DNA of 64,000 bases, from positions 744,001-808,000 of the forward strand of contig NZ_CP121695.1 in assembly GCF_029761915.1 (NCBI RefSeq), in the 5' to 3' direction. Position numbers and translations under genes: made by a program. Of the stretch, positions 16,611 through 24,414 are shown in pieces. The stretch's first letter is position 1. Each line of letters starts with the position of its first letter. The stretch comes from Bradyrhizobium sp. CB1650. Lineage in GTDB: Bacteria; Pseudomonadota; Alphaproteobacteria; Rhizobiales; Xanthobacteraceae. A model generated the notes under the pieces. That model searched no databases, had not been told where the DNA came from, and saw nothing but the letters and a program-made list of their open reading frames with translations.

Positions 16611-17651
16611 TCACCCATTCCCGCGATCCTCGCGGAACAGGTCGAGCTTCTGCTGCACGGGTCGGTCGGAGAAGCTGAATAGGACGGCGTCCGCGTCGGC
16701 CTCGTGCGAAACCCAGTGCCAGCTCGGCACGACGAACAGGTCGCGCGGGCCCCATTCGAATGTCGCTTCGCCGATGCGGGTGCGCCCCTTGCCTTCGATC
16801 GGGCAGAACACGGTGGCGTCCGTCGACCGGTAGCGCGCGCTCTTGAAGCCCTTCGGCAGGAGCTGGATGAAGGTGCCGATGGTCGGCATCGCGAAATCGC
16901 CGGTCTCGGGGTTGCTGAATTTCAGCTTCAAGCCGTGGCAAGCGTCCCACTCTTCGCGCGTCCTGGCCTTCTCCAGCGCTTCGCGGGTGTAGGCATAGGG
17001 ATAGCTGAAGATCGGCGATGTCTTCGAATTCCGCCTCAGGTCGACCGGCAGCAGATTGTGGCCGTAGCGCGCAAAGCTGTCGCCGGCCGGCTTCGTGAGC
17101 TTCTGCTGGTCCTCCCTGGACCCCTCGGCAAAGGAGCAGTCGAAGAACTGCACCAGGGGGATGTCGAGGCCGTCGAGCCAGAACATCGGCTCGCTGGTCT
17201 CGTTGGAATGATCGTGCCAGGTCATCGACGGCGTGATGATGAAGTCGCCGGGCTCCATCGCGGTGCGCTCGCCGTCGACGGCGGTGTAGGCGCCCTTGCC
17301 CTCGAGCACGAAGCGCAGCGCCGATTGGCTGTGCCGGTGGGCTGGCGCGACGTCGCCGGGCACCACCATCTGCACGCCGGCATAGAGCGACGTCGTGATC
17401 TTCGACTGGCCGCGCAGGCCGGGATTTTCCAGCACCAACACGCGCCGCTCGGCTTCCTTCGCGGTGATCAGCTTGCCGGCCTCGGTCATGTAGTCGCGGA
17501 TGACGTCGAACTTCCACAGATGCGGCCGGCAAGCGCTCCTCGGCTCGGGCGTGATCAGCTCGCTCATCACCGTCCAGAGCGCGGTGAGATTTTCGCCGTC
17601 GATCTTGCGGTAGAACGCCTCGCGTTCCGGCGTCTTGCTCACGGCTTCCAT
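16611..17651 (-). CDS. Gentisate 1,2-dioxygenase
   Basis: A 346-residue bicupin. The first cupin has HRHSQSALRFVLEGKGAYTA, the Fe(II)-binding His-x-His signature of gentisate dioxygenases, and GDFIITPSMTWHDHSNE supplies the third His. The second cupin (TIGTFIQLLPKGFKSARYRS, FVVPSWHWVSHE) is degenerate, as usual. It opens gentisate between C1 and C2 to maleylpyruvate. The start is well marked (aggagg seven bases upstream). A promoter with ttgacg, a 16-bp spacer and tatgct is visible on the minus strand just upstream, overlapping a 22-bp motif shared with the monooxygenase/ligase operon. It is divergent from the isomerase/MarR operon. Confidence 0.93.
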   Translation of the reverse strand: MEAVSKTPEREAFYRKIDGENLTALWTVMSELITPEPRSACRPHLWKFDVIRDYMTEAGKLITAKEAERRVLVLENPGLRGQSKITTSLYAGVQMVVPGDVAPAHRHSQSALRFVLEGKGAYTAVDGERTAMEPGDFIITPSMTWHDHSNETSEPMFWLDGLDIPLVQFFDCSFAEGSREDQQKLTKPAGDSFARYGHNLLPVDLRRNSKTSPIFSYPYAYTREALEKARTREEWDACHGLKLKFSNPETGDFAMPTIGTFIQLLPKGFKSARYRSTDATVFCPIEGKGRTRIGEATFEWGPRDLFVVPSWHWVSHEADADAVLFSFSDRPVQQKLDLFREDRGNG

Positions 17652-17678
17652 GGCGCGCCTCCTGTCGTTCTTGTCTAG

Positions 17679-17700
17679 ATTGACAGCATACTTACAATCT
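17679..17700. promoter_or_regulatory. Shared 22-bp operator/promoter motif, copy 1 (gentisate dioxygenase)
   Basis: The element attgacagcatacttacaa (first 19 of 22 bp) matches copy 2 at 21955-21976 at 20 of 22 positions. It overlaps the inferred -10 box (tatgct on the minus strand) of the gentisate dioxygenase promoter, where a repressor would block transcription. The MarR protein encoded 0.8 kb away is the natural candidate. Its place in the divergent gap also allows control of the isomerase/marR operon. Confidence 0.65.
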
Positions 17701-17732
17701 TTGTAGCGTCAATCTCCAAGGTTTTTGATAGG

Positions 17733-17777
17733 CCGTCATTCCGGGCTCGACGCTGGCGCGTCGCCCCGGAATGACGG
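17733..17777. repeat. Intergenic inverted repeat
   Basis: The 13-bp arms ccgtcattccggg (17733-17745) and cccggaatgacgg (17765-17777) are exact complements around a 19-bp loop, upstream of the isomerase gene. The sequence is of the same type as the other palindromes in this window. Confidence 0.7.
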
Positions 17778-17807
17778 ACAAGCAACGAGAAAACCGGGAG
17801 GGTTCCG

Positions 17808-18440
17808 ATGAAGCTGCACGGCTATTTCCGCTCCAGCGCCGCCTATCGGGTGCGGATCGCGCTGAACCTGAAGGGGCTCGGAACCGAGCACCTGCCGCAT
17901 CACTTGCGCAAGGGCGAGCAGTGCGCGCCTGCCTATCTCGCCATCAACCCGCAGGGCCTGGTGCCGACGTTGGAGAACGACGCGGGAGCGGTGCTGACCC
18001 AGTCCGTCGCCATCATCGAATGGTTGGAGGAGACCCATCCGAACCCCCCGCTGCTGCCGAAGGATCCGCTGCGCCGCGCCAAGGTGAGGGCGTTCGCGCT
18101 GGCAATTGCCTGCGACACCCATCCGGTCCAGAACCTGAAGGTGCTGGCGCGGCTGCGCGAGCTCGGTCTGCCCGAGGAGAAGGTCCAGGAATGGGCGGCC
18201 TGGGTCAACCGCGAGGGGCTGTCGGCCTGCGAAGCGCTGGTCAGGGACGAGCCGGGTCCGTTCTGTTTCGGCGATGCGCCGACGCTGGCCGATCTCTGCC
18301 TCGTGCCGCAGCTCGGCAATGCGCGCCGCTTCGGCGTCGACGTCTCGGCCTATCCGCGCCTGCTCGAGGCGGAGGCCGCGGCAAAGGCGCTGCCGGCGTT
18401 CGCCAACGCCGCGCCGGAGAAGCAGCCCGATGCCGAGTAA
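17808..18440 (+). CDS. Maleylpyruvate / maleylacetoacetate isomerase (zeta-class GST)
   Basis: A 210-residue glutathione S-transferase. The N-terminus KLHGYFRSSAAYRVRIALNL carries the zeta-class SSxxYRVRIAL signature with the catalytic Ser, NPQGLVPTLE is the glutathione-binding loop, and the helical C-terminal domain ends normally. Zeta GSTs isomerise maleylacetoacetate in homogentisate breakdown or maleylpyruvate in gentisate breakdown. The divergent gentisate dioxygenase favours maleylpyruvate, giving fumarylpyruvate. The hydrolase needed next is not in the window. The start follows gggagg. It overlaps marR by 11 bp. Confidence 0.9.
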   Translation: MKLHGYFRSSAAYRVRIALNLKGLGTEHLPHHLRKGEQCAPAYLAINPQGLVPTLENDAGAVLTQSVAIIEWLEETHPNPPLLPKDPLRRAKVRAFALAIACDTHPVQNLKVLARLRELGLPEEKVQEWAAWVNREGLSACEALVRDEPGPFCFGDAPTLADLCLVPQLGNARRFGVDVSAYPRLLEAEAAAKALPAFANAAPEKQPDAE

Positions 18441-18942
18441 GCCCGCCGCTCCGATCACCATGGACGCGGTCTATGCCGCGCCGGGCTATCTGTTCCGACG
18501 CATGCAGCAGATCGCGGTCTCGATCTTCATGGAGGAGTGCCGAAGCTTCGACCTCACGCCGGTGCAATATGCGGCGCTGATCGCGATCCACACCCACCCC
18601 GGTATCGACGCGACGCGGCTGTCGGCGGTGATCGCGTTCGACCGCTCCACGCTCGGCAGCGTGATCGAGCGGCTTCAGGCCAAGGATTACATCGAGCGGA
18701 AGCCTGCGCCCGAGGACAAGCGGATCAAGCTGCTCTATCTGACCAAGCTAGGTGCCGCGACCCTGCGCGACATCATCCCCGCCGTCGAGCGCGCGCAAGC
18801 GCGCATGCTGGAGCCGCTCAAGCCCGCCGACCGCAAGGTGCTGATGGCGCTCCTGGTGCAGCTCGTCGACCTCAACAATGAGGCGTCGAGGGTGCCGCTT
18901 CGCGCCGAGGATGCGCTGGAGCATCTGGGGAAGTCGGGGTGA
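18430..18942 (+). CDS. MarR-family transcriptional regulator
   Basis: A 170-residue winged-helix protein: LTPVQYAALIAIHTHPGIDA, then the recognition region FDRSTLGSVIERLQAKDYIE, and the wing KPAPEDKRIKLLYLT are standard MarR blocks. It overlaps the isomerase gene by 11 bp and lies between the two gentisate-pathway units. MarR proteins such as BadR or CouR respond to aromatic acids or their CoA thioesters, and a similar role is inferred here. Its likely targets are the 22-bp motifs at 17679 and 21955. Confidence 0.9.
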   Translation: MPSKPAAPITMDAVYAAPGYLFRRMQQIAVSIFMEECRSFDLTPVQYAALIAIHTHPGIDATRLSAVIAFDRSTLGSVIERLQAKDYIERKPAPEDKRIKLLYLTKLGAATLRDIIPAVERAQARMLEPLKPADRKVLMALLVQLVDLNNEASRVPLRAEDALEHLGKSG

Positions 18943-19003
18943 GGTGGGCCTGAGGCTGGCTGTGCTCGCGTGAAGCGGCGCTGCTGCAACAATAACGATT
19001 GTC

Positions 19004-19162
19004 ATTCCCCGCGACCCGGCTACGCCAAGGCTTCGCCGGGGCTTACACTCTCGGGCCGCCGAAGCTTTAGCGTAGGCGGCAAGCGGGGAATCCAGTACGC
19101 CGCGGCTTCTCCGTATTCGTCACTGCCTCTGGAATACTGGATCGCCCGCTTTCGCGGGCGAT
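19004..19162. repeat. Composite intergenic palindromes between marR and the ligase gene
   Basis: The 9-bp arms attccccgc (19004-19012) and gcggggaat (19083-19091) enclose a further palindrome. A second perfect hairpin, atcgcccgc-tttc-gcgggcgat, spans 19141-19162. The convergent position suits a bidirectional terminator, but no T-tract follows. Nothing in the 248-bp gap looks coding. Confidence 0.65.
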
Positions 19163-19190
19163 GACACCGAGCAACTGGTGAGGCTGTTGC

Positions 19191-20804
19191 TCACATCCGC
19201 AGCAACGCCTGCCGATCGATCTTCCCCGTGCCCGTCTTCGGCAGTTCGTCGATGAAGATCACCTCGCGCGGATATTTGTACGGAAGCAGCTTGCCCTTGA
19301 CGTAATCTTGCAGCCTGCGCGTAGCCTCGCTCTGGTCGGCGGCGCGGTTGTTCATCACCACCACCGCCTTCAGCGTCATGCGACGGTCGGGCAATTCGGC
19401 GGCGAACACCGCGCATTCGCGGATGTCGGGGTGGTCGGCCAGGCACAGCTCGACCTCGAGCGGATAGACCCACTGGCCGGATATTTTCACGAGATCGTCG
19501 GCTCGGCCGCGGAAGAAGTGGAAGCCGTCGGAATCGCGCACGAAGCGGTCGCCGGTGTAGATCCAGCCGCCCTCACGAATGGTCTCGGCGGATTTGTCCG
19601 GCCGGTTCCAGTACAGCGGCGTGTTGGAGTCGCCGCGCACCCACAAGATGCCTTCCTCGTTGTCGCCGACCTCGCGGCCGTCCTTGTCTCTCAACGCGAC
19701 CTCGTAGCCGGGCACGCGCAAGCCCGCGGCGCCGAGCTTTTTGTGCCCCTCGCGGTTCGAGAGATAGATGTGCAGCACCTCGGTCGAGCCGAGGCCTTCG
19801 ACGATCTCGAGGCCGGTGAGCTTCTTCCAGCCGTTGAAGACTTCGGCCGAGAGCACCTCGGCCGCGGAGAGTGCCATACGGAGCGAGGAGAAGTTCGTCT
19901 GTTGCGCGCCTTCGGCCTTGGTCAGCGAGGTGTAGAGCGTCGGCAGGCCGAAGAAGACCGTCGGCTTGTGTTGTTCGATGGCGGCGAAGATCGCTGCGGG
20001 CTTCGGCTGCCCCGGCAGGAGCAGCGTCGCGGCACCGGCCGAGAACGGGAAGGTAACCGAGTTGCCGAAGCCGTAGGCGAAGAAGATTTTGGGCACCGAG
20101 AAGCAGATGTCGCCGGGCGTCAGTTTCAACACGTTCTGCGCAAAGGCGAGGTCGCTATAGGCCATGTCGTGCTGGAGATGCACGATGCCCTTGGGGCGAC
20201 CGGTCGAACCGGACGAATACATCCAGAACGCCATCTCGTTGCGATGCGTCGCAGCTTCCGCGAGCTCGGCCGGGAATTGCGCGAGCCAGCTTGCAGCAGC
20301 GATGGCGTTCGGCGCGGCGTGATCCCCCACCTCGCCATTGACGACGATCAGCGTGCGCAGGCTGGTGTCGCTGCAGGCCTCCGCGTTGAAGCGCGAGACG
20401 AATTCGGCATCCGCCACCGCTGCGCTCGCGCCGGAATCGGCGAGATAGAATTGCAGGAGATCGGGCGGCGTCAGCGTGTTGATCAGCAGCGGCACGAAGC
20501 CGGCACGCACCGCGCCGAAGAAGGCGGCGGGATAGGCCGGCGTGTCGTCGAGGAACATCAGCACGCGATCGCCGCGCCGCAGCCCCAGCGAGGCGAAGCC
20601 ATTGCCCCACTGGCCAGCTTCGGCGCAGAGCTCGGCATAGCTGCGCGTTCCGGCCGGTCCGATCAGCGCGGGCTTGTCGCCGCGCCCCTTGGCAAGGTTG
20701 TCGAACAGCACGCGGCTTGCATTGTAGGTTTGCGGAACGGCAAAGCCGATCTCGCGCGCGCCCGGGCTGTCGGCGGGAACCTGGTCACGGATCTCGCTGC
20801 TCAT
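19191..20804 (-). CDS. Benzoate-CoA ligase-family aryl-CoA ligase
   Basis: A 537-residue ANL ligase. The adenylation motifs are MYSSGSTGRPKGIVH (A3), GLGSTEVLHIYLSNR (A5), GWIYTGDRFVRDSDGFHFF (A7), RADDLVKISGQWVYPLEVE (A8) and LPKTGTGKIDRQAL (A10, catalytic Lys). The SxxVL-like start region and overall layout match benzoate / hydroxybenzoate-CoA ligases. The ATG overlaps the monooxygenase stop (atga), so the two form a tight operon. It probably makes the aryl-CoA that the monooxygenase hydroxylates. Salicylate, 3-hydroxybenzoate and anthranilate are candidate acids; the sequence cannot choose among them. Confidence 0.9.
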   Translation of the reverse strand: MSSEIRDQVPADSPGAREIGFAVPQTYNASRVLFDNLAKGRGDKPALIGPAGTRSYAELCAEAGQWGNGFASLGLRRGDRVLMFLDDTPAYPAAFFGAVRAGFVPLLINTLTPPDLLQFYLADSGASAAVADAEFVSRFNAEACSDTSLRTLIVVNGEVGDHAAPNAIAAASWLAQFPAELAEAATHRNEMAFWMYSSGSTGRPKGIVHLQHDMAYSDLAFAQNVLKLTPGDICFSVPKIFFAYGFGNSVTFPFSAGAATLLLPGQPKPAAIFAAIEQHKPTVFFGLPTLYTSLTKAEGAQQTNFSSLRMALSAAEVLSAEVFNGWKKLTGLEIVEGLGSTEVLHIYLSNREGHKKLGAAGLRVPGYEVALRDKDGREVGDNEEGILWVRGDSNTPLYWNRPDKSAETIREGGWIYTGDRFVRDSDGFHFFRGRADDLVKISGQWVYPLEVELCLADHPDIRECAVFAAELPDRRMTLKAVVVMNNRAADQSEATRRLQDYVKGKLLPYKYPREVIFIDELPKTGTGKIDRQALLRM

Positions 20805-21940
20805 GCCGGGCTCCCGCCGTTCTTGGCGGCCTCATATTGCGTCATGAAGGCCGGCGACATCGCGCGCAGCCGGGCGTCGTCGATGCGTCCGGACCGGGTG
20901 ATGTAGCTGTAGGCAAAATCCATCAGGTCGAGCTTCATATGGTCGGCGAAATGCTCGTACCAGCCGGCCGAGGTGCGGGCGGCATCGACCAGCTTCTGCA
21001 CGACCGGCTTGCGTTCGGCCTGATAGCGGAGCAGCGCAGTGGCCAGATGCGCATCGGATTCCAGCGCCTTCACCAGCGCGATGGCGTCCTCGATCGCGAG
21101 CCGCGTGCCAGAGCCGATCGAGAAATGCGCCGAATGCAGGGCATCGCCGATCAGCACCATGTTCTTGAACGACCAGTGCTCGTTCCAGACCCAGGGGAAA
21201 TTGCGCCAGACCGACTTGTTGGAGACCAGGCAGTGGCCGCCAAGCGTGTCCGCAAAAACCTCCTCGCAGACGCCCTTGGACTGCTCGAGGTCCTTGTAGG
21301 CGAAACCGTAGGCCTGCCAGGTCGCGTGGTCGCATTCGACCAGGAAGGTGCTCATGGTCGGCGAATAGCGATAGTGGTGGGCATTGAAGGCGCCGCGGTC
21401 GGTCCTGACGAAGGTCTGCGACAGCGTATCGAAGCGCTTCGAGGTGCCGTACCAGACGAACTTGTTGGAGGAATAGGACAGCGAGGTGCCGAAATCGCCC
21501 TCGTAGGCGCGGCGCACCAGCGAGTTCAGGCCGTCGGCAGCCACGATCAGATCGTGGCCATTGAGCTGGTCGATCGCATGAACTGGCGTGTCGAAGCGCG
21601 AGGTAACGCCGGCATCGAGTGCGCGCTGCTGCAGGAACTTCAGGAGCTCGAGCCGCCCGATCGAGGAGAAGCCGACGCCATCGATGGCGACGCTGTCGCC
21701 GTGCAGGCTCAGCGTGATGTTCTCCCAGCTCTCCATGTGCGGCGCGATTGCATCGACGGTCTCGGGGTCGTCGGCGCGCAGGAATTCCAGCGCCTGGTCG
21801 GAGAACACGACGCCAAAGCCCCAGGTCGCGTCGGCCGGGTTCTGTTCGAACAGGTCGACCTGATCCTCGGGGTGACGCTTTTTCCAGAGATAGGCGAAGT
21901 AGAGCCCTCCGGGCCCTCCGCCGATCACGGCGATCCGCAA
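20801..21940 (-). CDS. Salicylyl-CoA 5-hydroxylase-type FAD monooxygenase
   Basis: A 379-residue flavoprotein. VIGGGPGGLYFAYLWKK is the FAD Rossmann motif; DATWGFGVVFSDQALEFLRA and GFSSIGRLELLKFLQQRA match salicylyl-CoA 5-hydroxylase / 2-aminobenzoyl-CoA monooxygenase proteins; GDALHSAHFSIGSGTRLAIE is the second FAD motif. It lacks the OYE-like C-terminal domain of the bifunctional homologues. With the ligase and gentisate dioxygenase, the implied path is aryl-CoA to gentisyl-CoA to gentisate. The start is TTG (21938-21940) with ggagg six bases upstream, and the -10 box tatact lies about 15 bp away, so the leader is very short. Confidence 0.87.
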   Translation of the reverse strand: MRIAVIGGGPGGLYFAYLWKKRHPEDQVDLFEQNPADATWGFGVVFSDQALEFLRADDPETVDAIAPHMESWENITLSLHGDSVAIDGVGFSSIGRLELLKFLQQRALDAGVTSRFDTPVHAIDQLNGHDLIVAADGLNSLVRRAYEGDFGTSLSYSSNKFVWYGTSKRFDTLSQTFVRTDRGAFNAHHYRYSPTMSTFLVECDHATWQAYGFAYKDLEQSKGVCEEVFADTLGGHCLVSNKSVWRNFPWVWNEHWSFKNMVLIGDALHSAHFSIGSGTRLAIEDAIALVKALESDAHLATALLRYQAERKPVVQKLVDAARTSAGWYEHFADHMKLDLMDFAYSYITRSGRIDDARLRAMSPAFMTQYEAAKNGGSPA

Positions 21941-21954
21941 CGTCTGCCTCCCTA

Positions 21955-21976
21955 ATTGACAGTATACTTACTATCT
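21955..21976. promoter_or_regulatory. Shared 22-bp operator/promoter motif, copy 2 (monooxygenase/ligase operon)
   Basis: This element begins attgacagtatacttac and differs from copy 1 at two positions. On the minus strand it contains the -10 box tatact and an imperfect dyad, gatagta-agta-tactgtc. A repressor bound here would cover the promoter. The fit to a MarR-type operator is inference. Confidence 0.65.
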
Positions 21977-22200
21977 CAGGGTAGACTAATGTGCCCCGGC
22001 CTTCCGCGCCAGAGGAAATATCGGCAAGGCATGGCGCGCCGGAACACGATCCGGTCGCGCGTTAGACGCGATTCCGAAACCGTCATCTTGCGAGCATAGC
22101 CAAACGGCGGTGGCTTGGCCACCCGGCCGTCAGACGCAGCGCTACACCCGGATCCCGCGCACGCCGCCAGATGTTGTTGCGTGCGCTAACCCGCGCGGTT

Positions 22201-23043
22201 CTATCGTGCCGCGAACGGCGCGAGCACCTCCTTGCACGCGGGCGACAGCCCTGCCGCATTGGATGCAAGGCACTGCGCGATGCGGCCGCCGCCCGGCGCG
22301 ACGCCGGCGCACAGCGTGCGGATGTCGCCGCCGCATGCCGACCGCACGATCAACAGCTCTTCGCGCGGCCGCAACGGCCGCAGCACGATCACGGTGGGCG
22401 TCGCGGCGGGCGTCGCCGCCGCGGCAGGAGCCGCGCCTGCCGGCGCAGCCGCAGCCGCGCCGCCTGATGCAGCGTTCACGGCCTTCTCGCAGGCCGGCGA
22501 CACCTTGGCCTTGTTCTTCTCCAGGCATTCGAGCGCCGCCGCGCCGCCCGGCGGCACGCTGGCGCAGACCTTTGGATAGTCGGCACGGCAGGCGCTCCTG
22601 ATCGCCGCGACCTGCGCGCTGCTCGGCTGCTTTGGCGCGGCGGCTTTGGGAGCGGCTGCGGCGGCCGGCTTGGCCGCGGGTTGAGCGGCGGGCGCGGCCT
22701 CGGTCTTCGCCGGTTCGGACTTTGCAGGTTCAGATTTGGGCGGCGCAGCCTCAGTCTTGGAGTCAGTCTTGGGCGCGGCCGCAGGCTCGATCGCACGCAC
22801 CGCGCTCTGGCAGGCCGACGACAGGCTCGACATGTTCTTGCTGAGGCATTGCAGCGCTTCGGCGCCGCCCGGTGCGACGCTCGAGCAATGGGCCTGATAG
22901 TCGGCCCGGCATGCGGAGCGGATCGCGCTCTTCTGGGCACCCGTCGGGGCCTGCGCGAAGCTCGGCGCTGCAACTGCGAAGAGAGCTGCCGTCAACAATG
23001 CCCGTCGCGTCGCGACATGCTTGATTGTCTTGAACATCTGCAA
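22201..23043 (-). CDS. Secreted protein with three Cys-rich GLG1-like repeats
   Basis: A 280-residue protein. A Sec signal (LLTAALFAVAAPSFA) leads to three copies of a roughly 55-residue unit, at about residues 38-92, 145-195 and 225-278. Each unit has the pattern IRSACxxDYxxxC, PGGxxALxCL and LSxACxxAV, with four conserved cysteines that should form two disulfides. This resembles the cysteine-rich (GLG1-type) repeat family. Ala/Lys/Pro-rich linkers separate units 1 and 2. A periplasmic or surface location is expected; function is unknown. The gene is separate from the gentisate genes. Confidence 0.82.
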   Translation of the reverse strand: MQMFKTIKHVATRRALLTAALFAVAAPSFAQAPTGAQKSAIRSACRADYQAHCSSVAPGGAEALQCLSKNMSSLSSACQSAVRAIEPAAAPKTDSKTEAAPPKSEPAKSEPAKTEAAPAAQPAAKPAAAAAPKAAAPKQPSSAQVAAIRSACRADYPKVCASVPPGGAAALECLEKNKAKVSPACEKAVNAASGGAAAAAPAGAAPAAAATPAATPTVIVLRPLRPREELLIVRSACGGDIRTLCAGVAPGGGRIAQCLASNAAGLSPACKEVLAPFAAR

Positions 23044-23202
23044 AATTCCTGCCCTGTCGGTGGAGCGCGCGGCGTTCTGCTCGAGGCTCCCAAAAATGAA
23101 TGCGATCGCAATCGTCGCGAGTGATGTCTCGCAAGCCTCATCATTGGCCGCTTTGACCTCTACCGCAAGTAGATTGTATCCGCCGAAAGTGATGCGACGA
23201 CG

Positions 23203-24204
23203 TCAGAGCTTGACCATGCGCTTGCCGCGGTTCTCACCCGCGAGCAATCCGATCAGCGCCATCGGCGTGTTCTCCAGCCCATCGATGATATCCTCCTGGA
23301 CCTTCAGCCTGCCGGATTTGACCCAGGCCTGGAGATCGGCCAGCGCGCGGTCGCGTTGCTCCATGAAGTCCATCACGATGAAGCCCTGCATGACGAGCCG
23401 CTTCACCACGATCAGCCCGGGCACGCCGCGCGGGCCGTGCGCGGAGGGTACGCCGTCATATTGCGAGATCGCACCGCAGCAGGCGATGCGGCCGTAGTTG
23501 TTCATCTGCGGCAGGCAGGCTTCGAGAATGTCGCCGCCGACATTGTCGAAATAGACGTCGATGCCCTTGGGGGCGGCGGCGCGCAGTGCCTTGAACACCG
23601 CGCCGTCCTTGTAGTCGACGGCGGCATCGAAGCCGAGCTCGGAGGTCAGCCAGTTGCACTTGTCCGCGCCGCCGGCGATGCCGATCACCCGGCAGCCCCT
23701 GATCTTTGCGATCTGGCCGACGATCGAGCCGACCGAGCCTGCGGCCGCCGAAACCACGACGGTCTCGCCTTCCTTGGGCTTGCCGATCTCGAGCAGGCCG
23801 AAATAGGCGGTGAGGCCGGCGATGCCGAACACGCTAAGCAGATGCGTGAGCGGTTCGAGCTTCGGCATTTTCGTGAGATGCTTTGCCGGCACTGCGGCAT
23901 AGTCCTGCCAGCCGGTGTCGCCGAACACGATGTCGCCTGGCGCGAGCCCCGGCGCCTTCGCGCTCACGACCTCGGCGATGGCGCCGCCCGCCATGACGCT
24001 GTTGGCCTCGACTGCGGAGCGGTAGGTCGCGCCATGCATCCAGGCGCGGTTGGCGGCGTCGAGCGAGATGTATCGCACGCGCAGCAAGGCCTCGCCGTCC
24101 TTCGGCTCCGGCACCGCGCTCTCCACCATCTTGAAATGTTCGGGACCGAGCTTGCCGCTCGGCTTCTCCACCAGAAGAACCTGGCGATTGACGTTTGCGC
24201 TCAT
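23203..24204 (-). CDS. NADP-dependent oxidoreductase (zinc-independent MDR, CurA/YncB-like)
   Basis: About 333 residues. The order is typical of leukotriene-B4-dehydrogenase/CurA-like medium-chain reductases: RQVLLVEKPSGKLGPEHFKM at the start, FGDTGWQDYAAVP, GIAGLTAYFGLLEIGKPKEG, the nucleotide motif AAAGSVGSIVGQIAKIRG, and YFDNVGGDILEACLPQMN. These enzymes reduce activated double bonds of enones and quinones with NADPH in the cytoplasm. ATG 24204 has gagggg upstream, preferred over a longer reading frame. It stands alone. Confidence 0.9.
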   Translation of the reverse strand: MSANVNRQVLLVEKPSGKLGPEHFKMVESAVPEPKDGEALLRVRYISLDAANRAWMHGATYRSAVEANSVMAGGAIAEVVSAKAPGLAPGDIVFGDTGWQDYAAVPAKHLTKMPKLEPLTHLLSVFGIAGLTAYFGLLEIGKPKEGETVVVSAAAGSVGSIVGQIAKIRGCRVIGIAGGADKCNWLTSELGFDAAVDYKDGAVFKALRAAAPKGIDVYFDNVGGDILEACLPQMNNYGRIACCGAISQYDGVPSAHGPRGVPGLIVVKRLVMQGFIVMDFMEQRDRALADLQAWVKSGRLKVQEDIIDGLENTPMALIGLLAGENRGKRMVKL

Positions 24205-24414
24205 GGCGTTCCCCTCTTTGATTGTCTGGCGATTATTGGTGCAGCCGCCGCAAAGAAAACGAGCAAGCCGCATTCGTTGTGCGCTGCATGAAGGCTAGAG
24301 CGCGGACTTCCGTTTCGCAACGGGAACATTCGCGCGCCGCGATGCACGCCAAGCGTGTTGCCTAGTTGCCGTAACTGCGACATCATGAAGCGCCGGTGTA
24401 CGTGGGGGTAAGCA

